From assembly GCA_018268955.1 (NCBI GenBank), contig JAFDVO010000015.1, forward strand, positions 62,001 to 126,000: a DNA stretch of 64,000 nt, written 5' to 3'. Position 1 is the first letter of the stretch, and each line of letters begins with the position of its first letter. Under the pieces are notes generated by a model that did not search any database, was not told the DNA's origin, and saw only the letters and a program-made list of their open reading frames with translations. The DNA is from Acidobacteriota bacterium (GTDB taxonomy: Bacteria > Acidobacteriota > Vicinamibacteria > Vicinamibacterales > CAVVIG01). This document shows, in pieces, positions 1 to 8,161 of the stretch. The translations under genes were made by a program, and so were the position numbers.

Positions 1-2157
1 AGCGAGGTCCCGCCCGGTTGTCGTGCAGTTATAGGGCAGGAACAGCGCGCCACTGCGGTGCGAGCCCATATGAATGGCGCGTGCCACCAGCTCCTTGCCG
101 GTCCCGCTCTCGCCTGTGATCAGCACGTTGAGGTCGTTGGTCTGCAACCGCTGGATCTGGTCGACCACGCGGCTCATCACCGCACTCGCGCACAGGAAAC
201 CCGGAAGCACCGGCTCGAGCGCCCGCTCGCCCGCAGGACTGGCCGGAGCCGACGAACGCTCGCGCGCCGCGGAGAGCGCGAACCCCTGCCGCGCGACAGC
301 GGCGAGCATGCGCAGGCGGCGGATGGTCGGGTAGCCAAAGGTCGTCGACCCAATGACGAGTACGGCGCGAGGCCCTTCCGTGTCGCGCCAGAGGGGCGCC
401 ACGAACGCGTTGGGGCGCTTCTCCAGCGTGCCTTCGAGCGCACCCCGCGCATGCTCCAGGGCGGTGTCGCTCTCGCACCCGATGGCCTCCACGATCGTGA
501 TCCCGTTCGCCGTGTTGACGAACACCACGGCTGCCATGGCATCACTCGCTTCGAGCAGCGTGGCCGCGGTTTCACGATCCAGCAGTTCGGGGAGCTCTGC
601 CGCCTCCACGATCCGGCGCACCAGCGCATCGTCTGCGTCGGGCTGCGCGATGATGTCCTCGCCAGTGCCGAACCCGCTCAGGAGCCGGCGCGCGGCTTCG
701 GTGTCGAAGAGGTCCCGCGTGGCGCGGAGTTTCTGGAACACCGCTGCCGCCGCATCGAGATGGCGCTGCGCCATCGTCCGTGCGCCGGCATGGGCGAGCA
801 GGCGGCCGATGGCGAGGCGGCTGCGCGCGGCCAGGTAACGCTCCCCGAGCAGGTCGAGCAGCGTGCCACTCTGGGCGTAGTCGTGATAGGCCTCGGGCGC
901 GCGATTCCCCTTCTCGTGCAGCAGGCCACGGATCCGGAGGTACTCGGCCCAGATCGCCGGCGCGGAGCGCGGCGCCAGCTGCTCGGCCACCTGCTTCAGG
1001 CGCGCCTCTGCCGCTTCGAGGCGACCGTCCGTCGCCAGCGCTTCCGCCGCAATCAGCGTCGCCTGCAGGGCATCGAACGTCGGCGCGCCAGCCGCGACGG
1101 TGTCATCCGCCTGGGCCACCGCCTCATCGAGCGCTCCCTGCCGGAGCGCAAGACGCGCGAGCAGCACACGCACCGACCAGTCGTACCAGTGGCTCGCCTG
1201 CTTGCCGTACGCGCCGTAGGACTCCCGCGCACGTTCGAGGCACTGCCGCGAGGCTTCGTAGTCCCCCTGGATCAGGTGGATCTGGGCGAGCGAGTCGTAG
1301 ACGGCGCCGGCCGTTTCGCGGGACTGAATCGGACTGCGGACGCCGAGCGCGCGATGCAGCGCCTCCTCGGCACGGACCAGGTTTCCGAGCCGGATGCAGA
1401 TCTGCCCGAGCGTCGCGAGCGCCACGGCCAGGCCATGGCCGGATCCGTGCGCTTCGTGCAGCACCACGCTTCGCTCGGCAAGCGTCAACGCCTGCTCGTA
1501 CCGATGCTCGAAGGTGAGGACGTTCGCCTGGTTCCCGACGACGCGGGCCAGCACGTCGTCTGCCTGGACCCGCTCGGCGAGGCGCTCGGCCTGCTTGAGG
1601 GCCGACATCGCCTCCGTGTAGCGGCCGGCCTGCGCGAGCGAGACGCTCGAGAGGGAGTGGACCAGCGCGAGGTGCCGGCGGTCACCAGCGGCGTGGAGCG
1701 CGGATGACGCCTTGGTCAGGTGCTCGCGGACGATCGCGGTGTCGCCGACCTGGCCGTAGCAGCGGGCGAGTTCGAAGTGCGCGAGTCCAATCGCGCGTGC
1801 GTCGTGTGCCGACTCGGCGTGCTTCAGCGCCCGCGAGTGCAGCGCGATGGCGCGTGACTGATCGCCGCGCACCGACGCGATGCGGCCGTGCAGGCGCCAG
1901 AGGGCCGAGATGCGTGCGGGGGAGACCTGGTCGCGGAACGTATCCGGCGTGCGGCCGAGCACCGCGGCCGCCTCGTCGATCTCGTCCTGGAGCAGCCAGG
2001 CTTCGGCGAGCGCGCAGCGGATCGCGAGCTCGTCTCCGCGCGCCAGCGCGGCAGACCGGAGGAGCGGGGCGAGCACCTGGACCGCCTCAGGGCCACGACC
2101 CCGTTCGAGTGCTGCTCCCGCGCGCGCAAGGACGGCGTGCAGGGACGGAGATGCCAC
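1..2157 (-). CDS. TPR-GAF sigma-54-dependent transcriptional activator, 3' end outside window
   Basis: Predicted cytoplasmic regulator that senses a signal through TPR and GAF-like regions and would drive sigma-54 RNA polymerase with an AAA+ ATPase domain. The 719 visible codons show many TPR-like helical pairs (roughly residues 20-440), a GAF-like region (about 480-640), and then the start of the AAA+ domain with Walker A GESGTGKE at 682-689. The GAFTGA loop, Walker B and DNA-binding domain lie beyond the left edge. A GTG start at 2157 is chosen because no ATG lies in frame upstream. A TATACT hexamer (complement of 2167-2172) just upstream could be a -10 element giving a very short leader. 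The gene follows zwf by 33 bp on the same strand, so it could also be read through from the pgi-gnd-zwf unit. What it regulates is not visible. Confidence 0.85.
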   Translation of the reverse strand, partial: MASPSLHAVLARAGAALERGRGPEAVQVLAPLLRSAALARGDELAIRCALAEAWLLQDEIDEAAAVLGRTPDTFRDQVSPARISALWRLHGRIASVRGDQSRAIALHSRALKHAESAHDARAIGLAHFELARCYGQVGDTAIVREHLTKASSALHAAGDRRHLALVHSLSSVSLAQAGRYTEAMSALKQAERLAERVQADDVLARVVGNQANVLTFEHRYEQALTLAERSVVLHEAHGSGHGLAVALATLGQICIRLGNLVRAEEALHRALGVRSPIQSRETAGAVYDSLAQIHLIQGDYEASRQCLERARESYGAYGKQASHWYDWSVRVLLARLALRQGALDEAVAQADDTVAAGAPTFDALQATLIAAEALATDGRLEAAEARLKQVAEQLAPRSAPAIWAEYLRIRGLLHEKGNRAPEAYHDYAQSGTLLDLLGERYLAARSRLAIGRLLAHAGARTMAQRHLDAAAAVFQKLRATRDLFDTEAARRLLSGFGTGEDIIAQPDADDALVRRIVEAAELPELLDRETAATLLEASDAMAAVVFVNTANGITIVEAIGCESDTALEHARGALEGTLEKRPNAFVAPLWRDTEGPRAVLVIGSTTFGYPTIRRLRMLAAVARQGFALSAARERSSAPASPAGERALEPVLPGFLCASAVMSRVVDQIQRLQTNDLNVLITGESGTGKELVARAIHMGSHRSGALFLPYNCTTTGRDLA

Positions 2158-2190
2158 GAGGTCCGCAGTATACCTTTTCGGCCCGCCGTC

Positions 2191-3726
2191 TCAGGGATGC
2201 CGCCAGCGTCGGCCGCTGCGTTCGATCAGGTGGCAGGCGGCCTCGGGGCCCCACGTTCCAGCCGGGTAGACCGGCAACGACGCGGGCCCGAGTTCATCCC
2301 ACCGGTCGAGGGCCGGCGTAATCCAGCGCCAGGACGTTTCGACACTGTCGCGGCGCATGAACAGCGTCGCGTCGCCCGCCATCACATCGAGCAGAAGACG
2401 CTCGTACGCCTCGGGTGACGCCGTGCCGAACGTGTCGGTGTAGTCGAAGTTCATCTCCACAGGTCGGACCCGCACGTGCGGCCCCGGCACCTTGGACTCG
2501 ATCGAGAGCGAGAAGCCTTCGTCAGGCTGAATGCGAATCGTGAGCACGTTCGCGTCGAGGCGGCGCGCCTTGTCGGTGTTGAAGAGGATCGGCGGAACAT
2601 CCTTCAGCTGGATGCTGATCGCGCTCGCCCGCGTGGGCAGCCGCTTGCCCGTGCGCAGGAAGAACGGCACGCCGGCCCAGCGCCAGTTGTCGACGAAGGT
2701 CTGCAGCGCGACGAAGGTCTCGGTTGTGGACGCCGGATTGACCCCGTGTTCCTGCCGATAGCCCAGGACCCGTTCGTCCTCCGCGGTACCTGCCGTGTAT
2801 TGCCCCCGCACCACACAGGAGTCCACCGACGTGTCGTTCAGGGGGCGGAGCGACTGCAGGACTTCGAGCTTCTCGTCACGCACGACGTCCGCGTCCAGGG
2901 AATGCGGCGGCTCCATGGCGACCAGCGCGAGCAACTGGAGGAGATGGTTCTGCACCATGTCGCGCAGCGCGCCTGCCTGCTCGTAGTAGCCTGCCCGGGT
3001 GCCGACCCCCTCGCGCTCCGCGACCGTGATCTGCACGTGGTCGATGTACTTCTGGTTGAACAGCGGCTCGAACAGGCTGTTCGCGAAGCGCATCACCAGG
3101 ATGTTCTGCACCGTCTCTTTCCCGAGGTAATGATCGATGCGGAAGATCTGCGGCTCGGCAAACACCTCGGCGATGGCGTCGTTGATAGCCATCGCGCTCT
3201 GCAGGTCCTGGCCGATCGGCTTCTCGACGACCAGCCGGGCGAATGGCCCGCTGCCGGGCGGTGTGATGAACCGCGATCGCGCCAGTTGCCGGACAGTTGG
3301 GACGAACAGCGTCGGCGGAACCGCCAGGTAGTAGATCCGGTTCCCCTTCAGGCCGCGCGCCTGCTCGACGACATCGAGCTTCGACCCGAGCGGCGCGAGA
3401 CCGCGCTCGTCGTCGATGTCGGCCGACGCGAAGAACAGCGACGCGGCGAACGCCTCCCACTGCGCGCCGTCAAGGGGGCGACGGGAAAACTGCTCGACCC
3501 CTTCACGTGCAAACTGACGATACGCATCGTCGGTGAGCGGCTTGCGCCCCACGCCGACGACGGCCGTGGACGGGGGAAGCAGGCCGTCGACATGCAGGTT
3601 GTAGAGTGCCGGCAGCAACTTGCGGTGCGCGAGGTCGCCGGCACCACCGAAGATCACGATGGTGGCCGGCTGCGGGGCAGGCGCACTCGAGCGGGCGTGC
3701 GGGTCGATCTCGAGCGGCGTGGTCAC
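2191..3726 (-). CDS. zwf: Glucose-6-phosphate 1-dehydrogenase
   Basis: Oxidises glucose 6-phosphate to 6-phosphogluconolactone, the first step of the oxidative pentose phosphate pathway, in the cytoplasm. The 511-residue product has the family's usual length. It shows the nucleotide-binding start FGGAGDLAHRK (about 26-36), the EKPIG motif (about 168-172) and the catalytic-site sequence RIDHYLGKE (about 196-204). A long upstream extension is open in this frame, but the start is placed at GTG 3726 because the G6PD fold begins there. That GTG overlaps the stop of gnd by four bases (GTGA), so the two are probably translationally coupled. No 6-phosphogluconolactonase gene is next to it, although many bacteria cluster pgl with zwf. 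Confidence 0.96.
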   Translation of the reverse strand: MTTPLEIDPHARSSAPAPQPATIVIFGGAGDLAHRKLLPALYNLHVDGLLPPSTAVVGVGRKPLTDDAYRQFAREGVEQFSRRPLDGAQWEAFAASLFFASADIDDERGLAPLGSKLDVVEQARGLKGNRIYYLAVPPTLFVPTVRQLARSRFITPPGSGPFARLVVEKPIGQDLQSAMAINDAIAEVFAEPQIFRIDHYLGKETVQNILVMRFANSLFEPLFNQKYIDHVQITVAEREGVGTRAGYYEQAGALRDMVQNHLLQLLALVAMEPPHSLDADVVRDEKLEVLQSLRPLNDTSVDSCVVRGQYTAGTAEDERVLGYRQEHGVNPASTTETFVALQTFVDNWRWAGVPFFLRTGKRLPTRASAISIQLKDVPPILFNTDKARRLDANVLTIRIQPDEGFSLSIESKVPGPHVRVRPVEMNFDYTDTFGTASPEAYERLLLDVMAGDATLFMRRDSVETSWRWITPALDRWDELGPASLPVYPAGTWGPEAACHLIERSGRRWRHP

Positions 3727-4640
3727 TGCGTCGGTCCCGCCGGAGCGGCCGCCTTCACGGCGTGGCCGCCGAACTGGTTCCGCAACGCGGCGAGCAGGCG
3801 TTCCGCGAACGGGTTGTCCTCGCGGGAGCGGAACCGCGTGAACAGGGCGGCCGCGAGCGCCGGCATGGGCACGCCCCGCGCGATGGCTTCCTCCAGCGTC
3901 CAGCGTCCCTCGCCCGAGTCCTCGACATACGCGTCGAGACCAGCCAGGTGCGGGTCGTCCGCAAGTGCGCGGGCGGTGAGGTCCAGCAGCCACGAACGCA
4001 CCACGCTGCCGTGTTGCCACAGCGCCGAGATGGCGGGCAGGTCGAGGTCGAAGTTGCTCCGCTCCAGCAGCTCGAAGCCTTCGGCATACGCCTGCATGAG
4101 GCCGTACTCGATGGCATTGTGGACCATCTTCACGTAGTGACCGGCGCCTGCCCGACCGACGCGTCGGTAGCCCTGCGGTGGTGCGAGGGTCAGGAAGATC
4201 GGTTCGAGGCGCGTGCAGGTTGCCTCGTCGCCACCGACCATCAGACAGTAGCCCTCGGTCAGTCCCCAGATCCCCCCGCTCGTTCCGGCGTCGACATAGC
4301 CGATCCCGCGCGTCTGCAGGTCCCGCGCACGCCGCTCGTCGTCTCGAAAGTTGGTATTCCCACCATCGATGATGGTGTCGCCTTCGGAGAGCAGTGATGA
4401 GAGGGCCTGGACCGTCGATTCCGTCGGTGGGCCCGCCGGCACCATCACCCACACGGCTCGTGGCGTCGCGAGCCGATCGACAACCGCTTCCAGCGTCTCC
4501 ACGCCAAAGGCGCCATTCGCGGCCGCCCGCTGGACCGCCTCGGGGCTCCGGTCGAAGGCGACCACCTCGTGCCCACCGCGCACGAGCCGCGTCACCATGT
4601 TGAGTCCCATTTTGCCGAGACCGACGAATCCGAGCTGCAT
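3723..4640 (-). CDS. gnd: 6-phosphogluconate dehydrogenase, decarboxylating, short form
   Basis: Converts 6-phosphogluconate to ribulose 5-phosphate and CO2. At 305 residues it belongs to the short class (often called GndA or YqeC-like, frequently NAD-dependent) and not to the roughly 470-residue E. coli type. It has an N-terminal Rossmann motif GFVGLGKMG (4-12), the substrate segment GGIWGLTEGY and the catalytic region HYVKMVHNAIEYG. A clear AAGGAG ribosome site lies about 6 nt before the ATG. The gene sits between pgi and zwf on the same strand and overlaps zwf by 4 bp. The 194-bp gap to pgi holds a heptanucleotide repeat array. Cofactor preference is inferred from the short-form class and is not proven. 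Confidence 0.94.
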   Translation of the reverse strand: MQLGFVGLGKMGLNMVTRLVRGGHEVVAFDRSPEAVQRAAANGAFGVETLEAVVDRLATPRAVWVMVPAGPPTESTVQALSSLLSEGDTIIDGGNTNFRDDERRARDLQTRGIGYVDAGTSGGIWGLTEGYCLMVGGDEATCTRLEPIFLTLAPPQGYRRVGRAGAGHYVKMVHNAIEYGLMQAYAEGFELLERSNFDLDLPAISALWQHGSVVRSWLLDLTARALADDPHLAGLDAYVEDSGEGRWTLEEAIARGVPMPALAAALFTRFRSREDNPFAERLLAALRNQFGGHAVKAAAPAGPTQ

Positions 4641-4659
4641 CAGGGGGACTCCTTTACAA

Positions 4660-4708
4660 AGGCTTCAGGCTTCAGGCTTCGGGCTTCAGGCGTCGGGCTC
4701 CAGGCTGC
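4660..4708. repeat. Heptanucleotide array (AGGCTTC words), seven units
   Basis: Seven consecutive 7-nt words with no break in register: AGGCTTC three times, then GGGCTTC, AGGCGTC, GGGCTCC, AGGCTGC. On the opposite strand, which is the coding direction here, the words read GAAGCCT or GAAGCCC. Looser copies continue towards 4830 (for example around 4752-4765 and 4812-4826). The array fills most of the gap between pgi and gnd and stops just before the gnd ribosome-binding site. Confidence 0.85.
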
Positions 4709-4834
4709 GGGGCATGTCGGCTTCCGGCCCGGCTGGACGCTGCGACCGCGGGCCTCAGGCTCCGGGCGGGTCGGCTTCGCCGCTCGCCCGGACGGCGACC
4801 ACGGGCTCCTGGGTTCAGGAATCCGGGCGCCGCG

Positions 4835-6541
4835 TCAGCCCTGCAGCAGCGCCTCGAGCGCTGTCTCGAGCAGCGCGGCATCCGGTCGTGGCAGATGCAC
4901 GTGGAGGGCCCGCCGGCCGGTGGCGTCGAGGGAGTTGAAATCCCCGAGCGCCTGCGCGAGTTCGAGCGTGCCGAAGGAGAACGGCTGGCCCGGAATGTCG
5001 ACGTCCTGCGCGGGCGTGTCGCTGATGAGCACGAAGACGCCGTTGTTCGCGCCGCCCTTGTGCAGCTGTCCCGTTGAATGCAGGTAGCGCGGGCCGTAGC
5101 CGAACATCGTCGCGGCACCCGTGCGGGTGCGCACGCCTGAGCGGAAGCGGTCGAGCGCCGCCGCCAGCGAGGCGTCGGGACCGAGATACGCGAGGATGCC
5201 CACATAGTCGCCGCCGCTGACCAGCGATAGCAGCGATTCAGGAGCACCGCTGCCGAGCGCGGCCCGTGCGGCGCGGCTCAGCGTGAGCGTGACGCCGTTG
5301 GCGAGCGTCCGGTCCGGGGCGGCGACCGGCAGCCGGCCTTCCGCCTTGTGCGTTGCCAACAGCGAGTTCGTCGCGTCCTTGGCCGTCTGCACGTTCGGCT
5401 CGTCGAAGGGATTCACGCCGAGGATCACGCCAGCCACCGCCGTGGCAATTTCCCACCGCATGAACTCCGCGCCGAGCGACGCCGGCGCCGGGAAGTCCAG
5501 CGTGAGCGTCGGGGCGCCGGTGAGCGCGGCAAATGCCGTGTCGCGCGCCGCTTCGTCCGGAGCATTGAACGGCCGGAGTCGTACGAACGCGCGGTCGCTC
5601 CCGTAGCTTCCCGGAGCACCGAGCGCTTCGCCCGCGATCGGCACGACGCCAACGCCCTGCTTGCCGGTGCTCTCGGCGACGAGCTGCTCGACCCACAAGC
5701 CAAAGGCCTCGAGCGATGGCGGCACGACAAGCGTGAGCTTGTCGCGACCGGCCTTCGCGCCGGCGCCCATGAGCAGCCCGAGCCCCACGGCCGGATTGTT
5801 GATGGGATCGGCCGCCGACGCCTCCGCTTCGTCGAGCATCGCCAGCCCTTCGCGCACGAGGCTCGCCACGTCCTGGCCCATCAGCGCCGTGGGGACGAGC
5901 CCGAAGAAGGAAAGTGCCGAGAACCGACCGCCGATATCTGCCGGGTTGATGAACGTCTCCCGGAATCCTTCCGCCTTGGCGCGGGTCGCCAGTGCGGTCC
6001 CTGGGTCCGTGATCGCCACGAAGTGATCGGCCCAGCGGGCCACGCCGGCGTCCTGCAGCACGCGAATGAAATGCGCCGCCAGCGAATTGGGCTCGATCGT
6101 CGTGCCCGACTTGCTCGCCAGCAGGTACAGCGTCGTGTGAGGGTTGGTGCGGATCGCCAGCACCGCGGCGGGATCGGTGCTGTCGAGCATGTGCAGCCGG
6201 GGCGATCCATCGGCGATCCCGAGCACTGCCCGCATCACCTCCGGTGCCAGGCTCGAGCCGCCCATGCCCAGGAGCACGACGTCCGTGAAGCCGTCGCGGC
6301 GCACCTGCGCGGCGAACGTCGTGAGCCGATCGACCTCGCTCGCCATGAGCGCGGGGGACGACAGCCAGCCGAGCCGGTTGGCGATCTTCGCCTGCACAGC
6401 AGGGTCGGCCGTCCAGGTCGACGCGTCTTTTCTGAACAGCCCCTCGGCGGCGCGGGAGGCGACGGACGCCTCGGCGGCGAGTGCGTCTGCGAGCGGGCCA
6501 GCAACGAGACGGAATCCGGAGCGATAGGCGGTCGACGGCAT
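4835..6541 (-). CDS. pgi: Glucose-6-phosphate isomerase
   Basis: Interconverts glucose 6-phosphate and fructose 6-phosphate, feeding glycolysis and the downstream gnd-zwf pair. The 568-residue protein resembles the isomerase half of the transaldolase/glucose-6-phosphate isomerase (Tal-Pgi) fusions of Acidobacteria and Actinobacteria, but no transaldolase domain is present. SIS-type sugar phosphate motifs are visible: GMGGSSLAPEV (92-102), SKSGTT (143-148), and ALGAPGSYGSDRAF further on. The ATG at 6541 is chosen because homologous sequence begins there and the upstream extension is low-complexity. A TATTCT hexamer ends 6 nt before this ATG, which fits leaderless transcription. The divergent gene starts only 17 bp away. 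Confidence 0.93.
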   Translation of the reverse strand: MPSTAYRSGFRLVAGPLADALAAEASVASRAAEGLFRKDASTWTADPAVQAKIANRLGWLSSPALMASEVDRLTTFAAQVRRDGFTDVVLLGMGGSSLAPEVMRAVLGIADGSPRLHMLDSTDPAAVLAIRTNPHTTLYLLASKSGTTIEPNSLAAHFIRVLQDAGVARWADHFVAITDPGTALATRAKAEGFRETFINPADIGGRFSALSFFGLVPTALMGQDVASLVREGLAMLDEAEASAADPINNPAVGLGLLMGAGAKAGRDKLTLVVPPSLEAFGLWVEQLVAESTGKQGVGVVPIAGEALGAPGSYGSDRAFVRLRPFNAPDEAARDTAFAALTGAPTLTLDFPAPASLGAEFMRWEIATAVAGVILGVNPFDEPNVQTAKDATNSLLATHKAEGRLPVAAPDRTLANGVTLTLSRAARAALGSGAPESLLSLVSGGDYVGILAYLGPDASLAAALDRFRSGVRTRTGAATMFGYGPRYLHSTGQLHKGGANNGVFVLISDTPAQDVDIPGQPFSFGTLELAQALGDFNSLDATGRRALHVHLPRPDAALLETALEALLQG

Positions 6542-6558
6542 GACGGTAGAATACTGTA

Positions 6559-6801
6559 ATGGCCCGCGGCTTCGAGAGTAAGGATGTCGAGTTCCAGCAG
6601 GCCGAGCGGGAACGGGCGCGCGAGGTTCCGCGTGCGGACCCGACACCTCAGGCGCGCGCGGCGGACAGCCGACGGGCAATGCTCGAACTGTCGCTGGCCC
6701 GCATGCGCGGCGACCTCGAGAAAGCGCAGGTGGCCGCGCACCGCACGATGATCGAGCGGGCGATTGCAACCCTCGAGGCGGAACTCGCGTCTCTCAAGTG
6801 A
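6559..6801 (+). CDS. Small charged helical protein of unknown function
   Basis: Eighty residues, rich in Ala, Arg and Glu, with an extended helical or coiled-coil profile over roughly residues 35-79 and no signal peptide. I do not recognise a named family. It is likely to be real because it starts 17 bp from the divergent pgi start, has a TAGAAT -10-like hexamer (6547-6552) exactly 6 nt before its ATG, and its stop overlaps the next gene by 4 bp (GTGA). The function is not inferable from the sequence. Confidence 0.6.
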   Translation: MARGFESKDVEFQQAERERAREVPRADPTPQARAADSRRAMLELSLARMRGDLEKAQVAAHRTMIERAIATLEAELASLK

Positions 6802-7508
6802 CCCTCATGACACACGTGCGTGCCTTCCTCGCCGCGGCGCTGACCCTTGGTGGCCTGAGCCTGGCGTGCGGCGGCGGAGCACCGGCTCCAGCGCGGACAG
6901 CCGCCCCGCCTGCCGCCATCGAGACCCGCACGGCTTCCGAGCCCGCCAACGATCGTCGTCCCCGTGTGGTGTTCCTGGGCGACAGCCTGACGGCCGGCCT
7001 CGGCCTGGCGCAGGACGAGGCGTACCCGTCTCTGATCCAGAAGAAGATCGACGCTGCGGGTCTCCACTACCTCGTCGTGAACGCGGGCGTATCCGGGGAC
7101 ACCTCTGCGGGAGGCCTGAGCCGCGTCGACTGGGCGCTCGAGGGCGACGTGAAGGTCCTCGTCATCGCGCTGGGGGGCAACGACGGGCTGCGGGGGCTGC
7201 CGGCTCCCGAACTGAAGAAGAACCTCGCGTCCATCATCGAGCGCGCGCAGGCCAGGACGATCACCGTGATTCTCGCCGGCATGGAAGCGCCCCCCAATTT
7301 CGGACAGGACTACATCGTCTCGTTTCACCAGGTCTACCCGGACCTGGCGAAGCAGTACGGCATCCCGCTCATTCCGTTCCTGCTGCAGGGCGTGGCAGGC
7401 GAAGAGGGGTTGAACCAGCGCGACGGAATCCATCCCACGGCCGAGGGTGCGCGCACGGTCGCCGACAATGTCTGGACAGTGCTGCGCCCAACGCTGAAGG
7501 GAACATGA
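6798..7508 (+). CDS. SGNH/GDSL esterase, TesA-like lipoprotein
   Basis: Secreted hydrolase of the acyl-CoA thioesterase I / arylesterase (TesA) family. The N-terminus has a hydrophobic signal ending in SLAC, with Cys24 as a likely lipidation site, then a Pro/Ala linker. SGNH blocks are clear: block I FLGDSLTAGLG (Ser63), the Gly and Asn blocks (NAGVSGDT, GGND) and the Asp-His pair in DGIHPT near the C-terminus. The 236-residue length is the usual TesA size plus a leader. Start is GTG 6798 (overlapping the previous stop) or ATG 6807. It overlaps the following ABC ATPase by 4 bp (ATGA). The neighbourhood recalls the tesA/ybbA/ybbP locus of E. coli. The natural substrate is unknown. Confidence 0.9.
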   Translation: MTLMTHVRAFLAAALTLGGLSLACGGGAPAPARTAAPPAAIETRTASEPANDRRPRVVFLGDSLTAGLGLAQDEAYPSLIQKKIDAAGLHYLVVNAGVSGDTSAGGLSRVDWALEGDVKVLVIALGGNDGLRGLPAPELKKNLASIIERAQARTITVILAGMEAPPNFGQDYIVSFHQVYPDLAKQYGIPLIPFLLQGVAGEEGLNQRDGIHPTAEGARTVADNVWTVLRPTLKGT

Positions 7509-8161
7509 TCGAGCTCCGCGCCGTTTCGAAGACCGTCCAGAGCGGGGCCGAGCCGCTCACCATCCTCCATCCCCTCACCACGACGATTCCCGACGGGCAG
7601 TTCGTGGCCATCGTGGGCCCCTCGGGCAGCGGCAAGTCGACGCTGCTGGGTCTGCTCGCCGGGCTCGACGCGCCGACCTCCGGGTCGGTCGTGATCGACG
7701 GCGTCGACATCACCGCCCTCGGCGAGGACGACCTCGCGAAGCTGCGCGGTGAGAAGATCGGCTTCGTGTTCCAGTTCTTCCACCTGATTCCATCGCTCAC
7801 CGCCTACGAGAACGTGGCCGTCCCGATGGAAATTCGCGGCACACCGAACCCCGGCGCACGCGCGCGGGCGCTGCTCGACGAGGTCGGCTTGACCGGCCGC
7901 GCGCATCACTACCCGTCGCAGCTCTCGGGTGGTGAACAGCAGCGCGTGGCGCTCGCACGGGCCCTCGCCAACGACCCGCCTATCCTGCTGGCCGACGAAC
8001 CGACCGGCAACCTCGATACGAAGAACGGCCGCCACATCATGGACCTGCTCCGCACGATCCACCAGGAGCGGAACACGACACTGATCCTCGTCACCCACGA
8101 CCAGGAACTCGCGGCGATGGCCGACGTGCGCATCGCGCTGCGCGACGGCAGGGTCGTCTGA
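7505..8161 (+). CDS. ABC transporter ATP-binding protein, YbbA/LolD type
   Basis: Cytoplasmic ATPase of a MacB/LolD-superfamily exporter, 218 residues. Walker A GPSGSGKST lies at 38-46, the signature LSGGEQQR near 140, Walker B ILLADEPTGN follows, and the H-loop is in VTHD. Its start overlaps the esterase stop (ATGA), and its stop shares one base with the permease start (TGATG), so the three are one operon. By analogy with E. coli YbbA it partners the large permease downstream. The role of YbbAP-type systems is not firmly settled. Confidence 0.93.
   Translation: MIELRAVSKTVQSGAEPLTILHPLTTTIPDGQFVAIVGPSGSGKSTLLGLLAGLDAPTSGSVVIDGVDITALGEDDLAKLRGEKIGFVFQFFHLIPSLTAYENVAVPMEIRGTPNPGARARALLDEVGLTGRAHHYPSQLSGGEQQRVALARALANDPPILLADEPTGNLDTKNGRHIMDLLRTIHQERNTTLILVTHDQELAAMADVRIALRDGRVV

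Noticed and set aside
58-1707. Long plus-strand open frame
   Set aside because: It is the antisense of the TPR regulator, with Arg/His-rich, low-complexity translation and no start context. High GC makes such shadows common here.
2476-4137. Long plus-strand open frame over zwf and gnd
   Set aside because: Both minus-strand genes have clear enzyme motifs, and the plus reading has none.
5348-6559. Plus-strand open frame opposite pgi
   Set aside because: pgi has SIS-domain motifs, and the opposite frame lacks any motif or ribosome site.
6764-8161. A 465-residue reading of the YbbA-like ATPase
   Set aside because: The first 247 codons overlap the esterase gene out of frame; the ATPase fold begins at ATG 7505.
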